DNA of 8,603 nucleotides from Synergistota bacterium (GTDB lineage: Bacteria; Synergistota; Synergistia; Synergistales; Synergistaceae). The position numbers were made by a program, and so were the translations under genes. Below, piece after piece: positions 1 to 5,448 of the stretch; within the stretch, counting starts at the first letter, position 1; every line of letters begins with the position of its first letter. Location of the stretch: positions 1 to 8,603 of the forward strand of contig JAEXGR010000056.1 of assembly GCA_023450745.1 (NCBI GenBank). The letters are read 5' to 3'. Under the pieces are notes generated by a model. The model did no database searches. It had not been told where the DNA came from and saw only the letters and a list, made by a program, of their open reading frames with translations.

Positions 1-124
1 AATCGGCGTTTAGACGTGCCGATGACGACGCGAAATAAAGCCGGAAAACCGCAGGCGCACTTTGGTGCGTCGAGGATTTTCCGGCTTTGTTGAGCTAAGT
101 CAGCGGCGCGTATAAACGCCGATT
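1..124. repeat. Nested inverted-repeat element downstream of the lsrF operon
   Basis: The arms at 1-26 and 99-124 are reverse complements at 23 of 26 positions. The outermost 12 bp (AATCGGCGTTTA / TAAACGCCGATT) are perfect, and one of the three mismatches is a G-U wobble. Nested inside is a second hairpin at 37-88. The whole 124 nt could fold as one long interrupted hairpin. The left arm starts at the window edge and may continue beyond it. It could be an extended terminator or a copy of a short palindromic repeat family; the window alone cannot decide. Confidence 0.7.
37..88 (-). terminator. Intrinsic terminator of the VOC-dhaK-dhaL-lsrF operon
   Basis: A perfect 12-bp stem AAAGCCGGAAAA (37-48) / TTTTCCGGCTTT (77-88) is closed by a loop that itself contains a smaller stem (GCGCAC 55-60 with GTGCGT 65-70). 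Read on the minus strand, the descending arm ends in CUUU and continues as AUUUCG, a U-rich tail. It lies about 48 nt beyond the lsrF stop codon. On the plus strand it also ends in CTTTGTT, so it could work in both directions. Confidence 0.75.
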
Positions 125-135
125 TACCTGGCGGG

Positions 136-1008
136 CTATTTTAACGATAAAAAGAGGTCATACGCCTCCGCCGCGTTCGCCTTTTCGTGCACTACCGCGC
201 GCACGGCGCGCAGCATCGCCGCGGGGTTTTCCGACTGGAAGATGTTGCGTCCCATGTCTACGCCGGCCGCGCCGTCGCGGATGGCGTTGAACGCCATCTC
301 GAGCGCCTCTTTTTCGGGCGTTTTTTTGCCGCCCGCGATGACGATCGGCACGGGGCAGGCGGCGGTCACCTCTTCAAAGCCCTCGCAGTAGTAGGTCTTG
401 ATGATCTGCGCGCCGAGCTCCGCGAGGATGCGTGTCGCGAGCTGGAAGTAGCGCTTCGTGCGCTCCATCTCCTTGCCGACGGCGGTGACGCCCATTACGG
501 GGATGCCGTAGCGGTTGCCGGCGTTGATCATTTCGCTGAGGTTTTTGAAGCTGCCGACTTCGTTTTTGGAGCCGACGAAGGTCTGGACGACGATGCAGGA
601 GGCGTTGAGGCGAATCGCGTCCTCAACGTCCACTCCCACGTGACCGTAGCTCAGGTCTTCGTGCAGCACGCTGGTGTCGGTGGTACAGCGCAGCGCGATC
701 GCCTTGTTGAATGTCGGCGGCACGCAGGCGTTGATCGCGCCGCGCGTCGCCATCAGCACGTCGGCGTAAGGCGCGAGCGGCGGTATCGCGAGGTCAAGGC
801 GTTCCAGCCCCGCCGTCGGCCCCATGATGTAGCCGTGGTCGAAGGCGAGCATCACCGTGTGCCCGCTTTTGGGGTCGAAGATGCGCGCGAGGCGGTCTTT
901 CATACCCCAGCCGCAGTTTTCGGCGCCTTTTACGTAGAAGCTTTTCTGCTCCGCCGGCCTGTCGAGGCCATAATCTTTAGCAAGTATGTTTCCGATTTTA
1001 TCTACCAT
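136..1008 (-). CDS. lsrF: LsrF-type 3-hydroxy-5-phosphonooxypentane-2,4-dione thiolase / class I aldolase
   Basis: This 290-aa TIM-barrel protein is the same length as E. coli LsrF and matches my recollection of it along the whole chain. Shared blocks are the GWGMKDRLARIFDPKSG region (33-49), TVMLAFDHGY (51-60), GPTAGLER (63-70), QIIKTYY (201-207), VPIVIAGGKK (220-229) and GVDMGRNIFQSE (249-260). Lys204 corresponds to the Schiff-base-forming lysine (Lys203 in E. coli). LsrF transfers the acetyl group of phosphorylated AI-2-derived dione to CoA, giving DHAP and acetyl-CoA. The start ATG is preceded by AAGGAGAG, which overlaps the stop codon of the upstream dhaL-like gene (11-nt gap). It is the last gene of a four-gene operon. 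No lsrK, lsrR, lsrG or Lsr transporter is visible, so the true substrate may be a related ketose phosphate rather than AI-2. The family assignment is strong; the reaction is inferred. Confidence 0.85.
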   Translation of the reverse strand: MVDKIGNILAKDYGLDRPAEQKSFYVKGAENCGWGMKDRLARIFDPKSGHTVMLAFDHGYIMGPTAGLERLDLAIPPLAPYADVLMATRGAINACVPPTFNKAIALRCTTDTSVLHEDLSYGHVGVDVEDAIRLNASCIVVQTFVGSKNEVGSFKNLSEMINAGNRYGIPVMGVTAVGKEMERTKRYFQLATRILAELGAQIIKTYYCEGFEEVTAACPVPIVIAGGKKTPEKEALEMAFNAIRDGAAGVDMGRNIFQSENPAAMLRAVRAVVHEKANAAEAYDLFLSLK

Positions 1009-1019
1009 ATCGTCTCTCC

Positions 1020-1655
1020 TTAAGCATCCTGCGCCGCCTTCGCGAAGGCCTTGAATATTATCGACACGGAGACAGAGCCGGGGTCGGGGACGCCAAGCGC
1101 GCGTTCGCCGAGGTTCTTGGCGCGGCCGAAGTGCGCCACGTAATCCCTGGTCTTCAGGCAGCCCTCGTGCGCCGCGAGGCGGGCCGCCTCCAGTGCCGCC
1201 GCGACGTCGTTCCCTTCGCAGGAAGAAAACGCCTCCACCGCGGGCGTCAGCGCGTCGACAAGCGTCTTTGCACCGAGCGGGGCTTTGGAAAATTTCAGCA
1301 GCCGCGCCTCGCCGCTTTTGAAGGCCTCCGCGAGCTGGTCTTTCGTCAGCTCCTCCGCTCCTTCGGGAACGGCGCGCGCCATACCCGAGAAGAGGGAGCC
1401 GAAAAGGGGCACGGTCGCCCCGCCGCCCATGTTGAGGACCGCCATGCCGACGGCGGCGAGCATTCCCTTGAAGTCTCCGCCCTGGTATCCCTCGGCGGTC
1501 TCCTTGACCTTTTCCATCACTTTGACCATCGTCGTGCCGTGGTCGCCGTCGCCTATCCGCGAATCAAGCTCCGTCAGCTCGTCCTTCGCGCAGGCGATCG
1601 CCGAGGCGGCAGCGCCGAGCATCTTTACGAAACGGCCGTATGCAAGCTTTTCCAT
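1020..1655 (-). CDS. dhaL: DhaL-like (ADP/ATP-binding) subunit of a dihydroxyacetone-type kinase
   Basis: This 211-aa protein is the usual size of a separate DhaL subunit, an eight-helix bundle that holds the nucleotide. The Mg-binding motif LDSRIGDGDHGTTM (30-43) gives the three aspartates D31, D36 and D38, matching E. coli D30, D35 and D37. Other family blocks are GGGATVPLFG (77-86), GAKTLVDAL (128-136, where the family usually has GDKT) and GRAKNLGERALGVPDPG (177-193). It follows the DhaK-like gene by 16 nt with no convincing Shine-Dalgarno sequence (AGCGGCTGCGG), suggesting translational coupling. No DhaM phosphocarrier is visible. In PTS-type systems DhaL keeps a bound ADP that DhaM rephosphorylates; without DhaM, direct use of ATP is possible, as in ATP-type Dha kinases. 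The substitutions near the nucleotide site make that choice open. Confidence 0.88.
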   Translation of the reverse strand: MEKLAYGRFVKMLGAAASAIACAKDELTELDSRIGDGDHGTTMVKVMEKVKETAEGYQGGDFKGMLAAVGMAVLNMGGGATVPLFGSLFSGMARAVPEGAEELTKDQLAEAFKSGEARLLKFSKAPLGAKTLVDALTPAVEAFSSCEGNDVAAALEAARLAAHEGCLKTRDYVAHFGRAKNLGERALGVPDPGSVSVSIIFKAFAKAAQDA

Positions 1656-1671
1656 TATTGCCGCAGCCGCT

Positions 1672-2673
1672 CTATTTCACCGTATAGTAGGGCGTGTCGC
1701 AGGGGGCCTTCCAGTATTTCAGCGTCTCGCCGTCCATGCGCGCCATGAAGAGCTGAAATCCGGCCGCCTCCTGGACGGTGAGCAGTTCGCCGACGTGCGA
1801 GGCCACGACCTTGACGCCCTTTTCTTTGAGGTATTCCACGCAGTCTTTGAAGACGATGAGCTGTTCCATGAGCGTCGTCGCCCCAGAACCGTTGACGATG
1901 AGCATAACCTCCTCGCCCTCTTTGATGGAGAGGTCGTCAAGCAGCGCCTGGGTCATGATCGACGCCGTCTCCCGCGCGCTCTTCATCGTCATGCGTCCGC
2001 CGCCGCCCTCGCCGTGCTGGCCCATGCCGATCTCCATATCGTCGTCGCCGAAACGCGAGATCTCCGCGCCGTTGGCGGGGTGCGTGGCGCCGCGGCAGGC
2101 GACGGCGATCGTCGCCATATTGTCGGCGAATTTCTGCGCGACCGCGCGGACCTCTTCAAGATTTTTGCCCATGCCGGCGGCTCCGCCCGCGATTTTCGCA
2201 AGCGGAATGCAGCCGACGAGGCCGCGGCGGTTGCCGGCGTCCGCACGCGGCGCGTTGGAGACGTCCTCCTGCGTCGTGACGCGCGCCACTTTGAGCCCCG
2301 CGTCTTCGACCTGCTCCATCGTCATCTCCGCCGTCATCATATCTCCCGCGTGATTGAGCACGACGAAGAGCGCGCCCTTCGGGGCCGAGGCAAGCGAGAG
2401 GGCCTCAAAGCAGGCGGCGGGCCCAGGCGCGGCAAAGACGTCGCCGACTGCGGAGATGTCGAACATGCCGTCGCCGACGAAACCGGAGAGCGCCGGTTCG
2501 TGTCCCGCGCCGCCGAGCGTCACGATATGGACGCGGTCGGCCTTTTCCATGTTTTTATTGACAACGAGATTGTTCTCGCGCACCTCTATCTTATCGGGGA
2601 AGGCCAGCGCCATGCCCCTGAGCAATTCTTTGGTGAGCGTCTCCGAATTATTGATAAACTTTTTCATGGCCAT
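1672..2673 (-). CDS. dhaK: DhaK-like substrate-binding subunit of a ketose kinase, divergent
   Basis: This 333-aa protein is close to the usual DhaK length. Family residues align at an offset of two from E. coli DhaK: H58 in LGGAGHEPALSGFVG (53-67; E. coli H56), D111 in NHAGDMMT (107-114; D109) and the substrate-binding H220 in EIGMGQHGEGG (214-224; H218, which forms a hemiaminal with the substrate). The surrounding loops deviate from the common forms. GGGSGHEP is LGGAGHEP, GDVFASPS is GDVFAAPG, and the usual GIH(G/N)EPG is GQHGEGG. The partner DhaL follows immediately, so the two should form one kinase. The start ATG has AAGGAGG eight nt upstream. Together with an LsrF-type enzyme this suggests a ketose or dione larger than dihydroxyacetone as substrate. 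The family is certain; the substrate is inferred. Confidence 0.85.
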   Translation of the reverse strand: MAMKKFINNSETLTKELLRGMALAFPDKIEVRENNLVVNKNMEKADRVHIVTLGGAGHEPALSGFVGDGMFDISAVGDVFAAPGPAACFEALSLASAPKGALFVVLNHAGDMMTAEMTMEQVEDAGLKVARVTTQEDVSNAPRADAGNRRGLVGCIPLAKIAGGAAGMGKNLEEVRAVAQKFADNMATIAVACRGATHPANGAEISRFGDDDMEIGMGQHGEGGGGRMTMKSARETASIMTQALLDDLSIKEGEEVMLIVNGSGATTLMEQLIVFKDCVEYLKEKGVKVVASHVGELLTVQEAAGFQLFMARMDGETLKYWKAPCDTPYYTVK

Positions 2674-2692
2674 TTTATTTTCCTCCTTCGCG

Positions 2693-3013
2693 TTATTCGC
2701 CGCATTCCATCAGTTCAAACAGCACGCCGTCGCGCCAGGCAAAGGCAATTTTCGTTTTGTCGTCCACCGGCGTCACGGGCAGAACGATCTTTTCGCATTT
2801 CGCGAGCTCGCCCTCAAGGTCGTCGACCTTGTAGGCCACGTGCGGATAGTTTTTCAGGTCCTCCGGCATCTGCGAGTCCGGTTCAAAGCGCAGGCACTCA
2901 TACTGGTAGGGATGATCCTTAGGGTCTGTGAGAAAGAGCTTCATATCCGGGGAATAAACCTCATTGGGCTGCGGCGTTTTCACCGGCACGCCAAGGTGCA
3001 TGTACTGGGCCAT
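2693..3013 (-). CDS. Small VOC-superfamily (glyoxalase-like) protein
   Basis: This 106-aa protein has the size and pattern of a VOC-fold subunit. An N-terminal strand has a histidine (MHLGVPV, H6), a mid-protein strand has E39, a second motif is PHVAYKVDDLEGEL (57-70, H58), and the C-terminal strand is VLFELMECGE with E100. H6, E39, H58 and E100 would be the usual metal-ligand positions, so this copy may bind a divalent metal. I start it at 3013, not at the upstream ATG (3062-3064), because AAGGAGG lies eight nt before this ATG and the VOC fold begins right here. It is the first gene of the operon, 19 nt from the DhaK-like gene. VOC proteins include isomerases, epimerases and lyases. An isomerase step between kinase and LsrF-type enzyme (the job of LsrG in the lsr system) is a reasonable guess but is not shown by the sequence. 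Confidence 0.75.
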   Translation of the reverse strand: MAQYMHLGVPVKTPQPNEVYSPDMKLFLTDPKDHPYQYECLRFEPDSQMPEDLKNYPHVAYKVDDLEGELAKCEKIVLPVTPVDDKTKIAFAWRDGVLFELMECGE

Positions 3014-3021
3014 AGCATAGT

Positions 3022-3028
3022 CCTCCTT
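3022..3028 (-). promoter_or_regulatory. Ribosome binding site that fixes the VOC gene start
   Basis: The minus-strand sequence AAGGAGG sits eight nt before the ATG at 3011-3013. It lies inside the longer open frame that begins at 3064, so it argues for the shorter 106-residue protein. Confidence 0.75.
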
Positions 3029-3138
3029 CGTCATTTTGCGTTGCTGGCGCTTATTTGTCGTCACTATATTTTAACATAGCGGCATAATTACCGACTTCAC
3101 ATTTTTGCCCTCGCGGGTCATTTTCCCGTTATTTTGTA

Positions 3139-3144
3139 TATAAT
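3139..3144 (+). promoter_or_regulatory. Likely -10 element for the nitroreductase gene
   Basis: A perfect TATAAT occurs in an AT-rich stretch (TTTTGTATATAATGG), 31 nt before the chosen start codon. No good -35 hexamer is found 16-18 nt upstream (the sequence there is GGGTCATT), so this promoter is weak or helped by an activator. The gap 3014-3175 between the divergent genes must also hold the promoter of the VOC-dhaK-dhaL-lsrF operon; on that strand I see only AT-rich -10-like sequence around 3064-3079. Confidence 0.45.
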
Positions 3145-3175
3145 GGAGGGGAGAATTCGATAAAAAGGGACAGTG

Positions 3176-3688
3176 ATGGAAATGACGTCTGCAATCATGA
3201 AACGCCGGAGCATCAGAAAATTCACCGAAGAAAAGGTCTCCGCCGACCGCGCGATGAAAATCGTCGAGGCCGGCGCCGCCGCTCCCAGCGCGATGAATAA
3301 GCGCCCCGTGCGCTTCATCCTGCTCAATAAAGAAGAGATGGCGCGTCTGGCGGAAAAGGTAGAGCAGAAGGGGCCGTTCCTCGAAGGACAATGGGCGGTG
3401 GCCGTCTGCGGCGACCGCCGGGGCTACGGGCCCGGCACCGGCTGGCTCGAGGACTGCGCCGCGGCGATGGAAAATATGCTGATCGCGGCTGCGGAGATGG
3501 AGCTCGGTTCTCTCTGGTACGGCGTCTACGCGCGCGCCGCGAAGGAGCCGCCGGTACGGGAGTTTCTCAAGTTGCCGGAGGGCGTGGAGATCTGCGGCAT
3601 CGTCGTAATCGGACATCCGGCCGAGGAGAGGGAGCCGCACCGGGGCGTCGATCCCGCCATCCTTCACTTCGGCTGCTGGAAAGAATAA
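3176..3688 (+). CDS. Compact nitroreductase-family FMN oxidoreductase
   Basis: This 170-aa protein belongs to the small single-domain nitroreductases. The N-terminal KRRSIRKFTEEKVS segment (near residue 8) gives the Arg-Ser-x-Arg FMN-phosphate contacts. AAAPSAMNKRPVRFIL is the second cofactor-binding segment. ELGSLWYGVY is the variant of the common GLGSCW loop over the flavin, and IVVIGHPAEERE near the C-terminus is the typical end. Such enzymes use NAD(P)H for two-electron reduction of nitro groups, quinones or other small acceptors; the physiological substrate cannot be read. Starts are possible at GTG 3173, ATG 3176 or ATG 3182. I prefer 3176, five nt after AAGGGA. It is the first plus-strand gene, divergent from the kinase/thiolase operon, and a signal-peptide gene begins 17 nt after its stop. 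Confidence 0.85.
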   Translation: MEMTSAIMKRRSIRKFTEEKVSADRAMKIVEAGAAAPSAMNKRPVRFILLNKEEMARLAEKVEQKGPFLEGQWAVAVCGDRRGYGPGTGWLEDCAAAMENMLIAAAEMELGSLWYGVYARAAKEPPVREFLKLPEGVEICGIVVIGHPAEEREPHRGVDPAILHFGCWKE

Positions 3689-3705
3689 CCGGCGGGGCGA
3701 TTAAA

Positions 3706-4137
3706 GTGAACGCGCCGATAAAAAAACTTTTGCTGCTGGCGTTCGTCGCGCTGTTTTTTCTGCCAAGCGGCGTTGCCGAGGCGGAAAAGCGCTACATTAC
3801 GGAGAGACCGCTGCCGGCGACCGCCAGCACAGACATCAGAAACATCAGCGTAGAGGCGGAGCTTGACGGGGATTTTGAAATAACGCTCGACGCCCCCGCG
3901 CTGCCGGGGTATTCGTGGAGCCTCTATAACTCCCTGCCGCCGGGCGTCACCGCTCTCTCGGTCGCCAGTGAGCAGCGGGCGGCGACGTCGCCCGACGTGA
4001 CACCGACGGCGATTGAAACGAGAAGATACCACGCCGTCTCCACGGGCCGCAACCGGATTATCTTCCGCTACGCGCGCGCCGGAGACGAAACACCGCTGAT
4101 ATATGTGATCTGTAGTCTGAATGTGAGGCTCCGGTGA
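3706..4137 (+). CDS. Exported chagasin-fold protein, degenerate inhibitor-like paralogue
   Basis: This 143-aa protein begins with a GTG codon, with GGCGGGG eight nt upstream. Residues 1-26 form a Sec signal peptide: KK, the hydrophobic run LLLLAFVALFFL, and an AEA cleavage site before EKRY. The mature part aligns with the next gene. GDFEITLDAPALPGYSW (55-71) matches DFEITLAANPTTGYEW there, and IIFRYARAGDE matches IILQYARPWEE. It is therefore a chagasin-fold (MEROPS I42-like) domain. However, loop 1 has lost the NPTTGY core, there is no GAGG loop (TSPDVTPTA instead) and RPW is RAG. It either binds something other than papain-like proteases or no longer inhibits. The stop is one nt from the next ATG, so the two are co-translated. 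It probably acts in the periplasm or outside the cell. Confidence 0.72.
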   Translation: MNAPIKKLLLLAFVALFFLPSGVAEAEKRYITERPLPATASTDIRNISVEAELDGDFEITLDAPALPGYSWSLYNSLPPGVTALSVASEQRAATSPDVTPTAIETRRYHAVSTGRNRIIFRYARAGDETPLIYVICSLNVRLR

Positions 4138-4138
4138 G

Positions 4139-4561
4139 ATGAAAAATCTCCTGTTCGCCATCGGCGTCCTGACGCTGATCTTTTGCGGCGGCGAAGCGGA
4201 GGCCGCGAAGCGCCACAAGATGAGCCTCCCCTTCCCCGTGACGCAAAGTACCGAAGTGAGATATCTGGAGGTCAATACGCTGCTTGGCGAAGATTTTGAA
4301 ATAACGCTCGCGGCAAACCCGACGACCGGCTATGAATGGCGCGCTTTCGGGCGTCTGCCCGCGGCGCTCTCCTTCGTCTCGCGCGCCTTCGAGCCCCCCG
4401 AGAGCGGCATAGCCGGCGCCGGCGGCACGGAACGCCTGCGCTATCACGCAAACGCCACGGGGCACAACCATATCATCCTGCAATACGCGCGCCCCTGGGA
4501 GGAGGGAGCCGCCGCCTACGCCGTCTGCTGCGTATACGTCAAGCTGCCCAACCAGCCTTAA
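4139..4561 (+). CDS. Exported chagasin-family cysteine protease inhibitor (I42-like)
   Basis: This 140-aa protein has a signal peptide at residues 1-22 (MKNLL, a hydrophobic core, cleavage after AEA). C16 sits in LIFC, a poor lipobox, so a soluble exported protein is more likely than a lipoprotein. All three contact loops of chagasin-type inhibitors are present: NPTTGYEW (60-67), GAGG (93-96) after a PP pair, and the RPW(E) segment (118-121). Chagasins are tight reversible inhibitors of papain-like (C1) cysteine proteases, with the three loops filling the active-site cleft. The size, minus the signal, is right for one domain. It is the downstream member of a tandem pair, with GAGG ten nt before the ATG. 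The target protease, whether its own, a neighbour's or a host's, is not in the window. Confidence 0.85.
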   Translation: MKNLLFAIGVLTLIFCGGEAEAAKRHKMSLPFPVTQSTEVRYLEVNTLLGEDFEITLAANPTTGYEWRAFGRLPAALSFVSRAFEPPESGIAGAGGTERLRYHANATGHNHIILQYARPWEEGAAAYAVCCVYVKLPNQP

Positions 4562-4565
4562 GGCT

Positions 4566-4615
4566 GCGCACACGACAGGCGCCCTGCCTGCGCGGCGGGC
4601 GCCTGTTGTGTGCGC
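4566..4615. terminator. Strong 19-bp hairpin between convergent genes
   Basis: The arms GCGCACACGACAGGCGCCC (4566-4584) and its partner at 4597-4615 pair at all 19 positions, with a single G-U wobble. Within the 12-nt loop a further GCC/GGC pair can form. The element begins four nt after the stop of the chagasin-family gene and ends exactly at the stop codon of the convergent QueG-like gene. There is no T-run on either side, so it is not a textbook intrinsic terminator. It could still block read-through or protect both 3' ends. Confidence 0.65.
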
Positions 4616-5302
4616 CTATTGCGCGGCGGATTTCAGGTAGCGTCCGGTGTAGGGACAGACGACGAAGCATCTGCCGCAGAGGTCCGTATCGATGCCGGTC
4701 CGGGCTTTCATCAGCTCTTTTTGTTTGCTGACGCATTTACCGGTTTCCACCAGCAGGTCGCGGTCCGTCGCGCGGCTCCATAAAAGGCCGCTCAACGCCT
4801 GCGCGGGACAGGCGGTTTTGCAGAGGGAACAATTTCCGCAGCGCGGCTCCTGAAGGGAAACAGCGCAGTCGAGCGGCGCGTCGGTAAGCAGCGAGGAGAG
4901 GCGCACGGCGGAGCCGTATTCCGGCGTGACGAGCAGGCAGCTCTTGCCGATCCAGCCGAGCCCCGCCCTCACCGCCACCGTCTTATGCGGCAGGCGGCTG
5001 CGCAGCTCCTCGCCGAAGGCTGCGCTGTCGGTCGTCTGAGGCTGCGCAAAATAGCCGCGCGCCCGCAGGTATTCCGCACCGGAGGTCACGATCCGGTTCA
5101 GGCCGTTGTTGAGCTCATGGTACATATAGTAATAGCTTTTCGTCGGCCCCTCCGCGATTTCCCGCAGGATATGGGGCGGCACGGGAAGCGCCACGGATAC
5201 GGCGCGCGGGCAGCGGCATCCTTCCACGCCGCTCATATCCGCGAAGCCGACAAGTTTCGCGCCGATACTGTAAAGAAATTCTTTAAATTCCTCAGACCGC
5301 AT
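4616..5302 (-). CDS. Compact QueG-like double [4Fe-4S] cluster protein
   Basis: This 228-aa protein has the core of epoxyqueuosine reductase. Its N-terminal segment contains AKLVGFADMSG, the middle has the signature RAGLGWIGKSCLLVTPEYGS (112-131), and the C-terminus is a ferredoxin-like domain with C155, C158, C161, C165 and C190, C209, C212, C216, enough for two [4Fe-4S] clusters. True QueG is about 310-380 aa, and this protein ends almost at the last cluster (CPYTGRYLKSAAQ), so any C-terminal extension is missing. QueG uses cobalamin to reduce epoxyqueuosine in tRNA; whether this short relative binds cobalamin is unclear. Related short proteins are common in anaerobes without an assigned role. 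It is monocistronic, convergent with the chagasin pair, and separated from grdCD by a terminator. A weak GGAG lies about ten nt before the ATG. Confidence 0.75.
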   Translation of the reverse strand: MRSEEFKEFLYSIGAKLVGFADMSGVEGCRCPRAVSVALPVPPHILREIAEGPTKSYYYMYHELNNGLNRIVTSGAEYLRARGYFAQPQTTDSAAFGEELRSRLPHKTVAVRAGLGWIGKSCLLVTPEYGSAVRLSSLLTDAPLDCAVSLQEPRCGNCSLCKTACPAQALSGLLWSRATDRDLLVETGKCVSKQKELMKARTGIDTDLCGRCFVVCPYTGRYLKSAAQ

Positions 5303-5359
5303 ATTGCCAACACTCCATTCTTGATATTTTGCAACAGACCACGCCCTCCGGGAATTTTA

Positions 5360-5372
5360 CATACGGCGTATG
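5360..5372. promoter_or_regulatory. Dyad upstream of the QueG-like gene, possible operator
   Basis: CATACGGCGTATG is a perfect 6-bp dyad around a single central base, in the short space between the grdCD terminator and the QueG-like gene. On the minus strand it is followed directly by TAAAAT, a possible -10. No matching -35 is seen. It fits a protein-binding site better than an RNA hairpin, because a one-base loop cannot form. Confidence 0.3.
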
Positions 5373-5376
5373 GACG

Positions 5377-5413
5377 AAAAGGCGTCCTAGACAAAATTGT
5401 CAGGACGCCTTTT
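5377..5413. terminator. Bidirectional intrinsic terminator after grdD
   Basis: A perfect 12-bp stem AAAAGGCGTCCT (5377-5388) / AGGACGCCTTTT (5402-5413) has an inner GACAA/TTGTC extension. It lies 35 nt past the grdD stop, so it ends the grdCD transcript, with TTTT as the terminal bases of the minus-strand descending arm. On the plus strand the U-run is longer (eight T with one A interruption after the stem), although no plus-strand gene precedes it nearby. Confidence 0.85.
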
Positions 5414-5448
5414 TTATTTATTGGGAAGTTTTTCCGTCGTATCTCTCG

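Noticed and set aside
187..1023. A 278-codon open frame antisense to the LsrF-type gene
   Set aside because: The opposite strand encodes an LsrF match over its whole length, so this frame is a shadow.
1285..2922. A 545-codon open frame on the plus strand across the dhaK/dhaL genes
   Set aside because: It is antisense to two clear kinase subunits with intact motifs. Its translation is rich in Arg, His and Ala with no domain, the usual shadow of GC-rich coding DNA.
3391..3705. N-terminal extension of the first chagasin-fold protein into the nitroreductase gene
   Set aside because: The signal peptide begins at the GTG at 3706 and the upstream residues are out-of-frame nitroreductase DNA.
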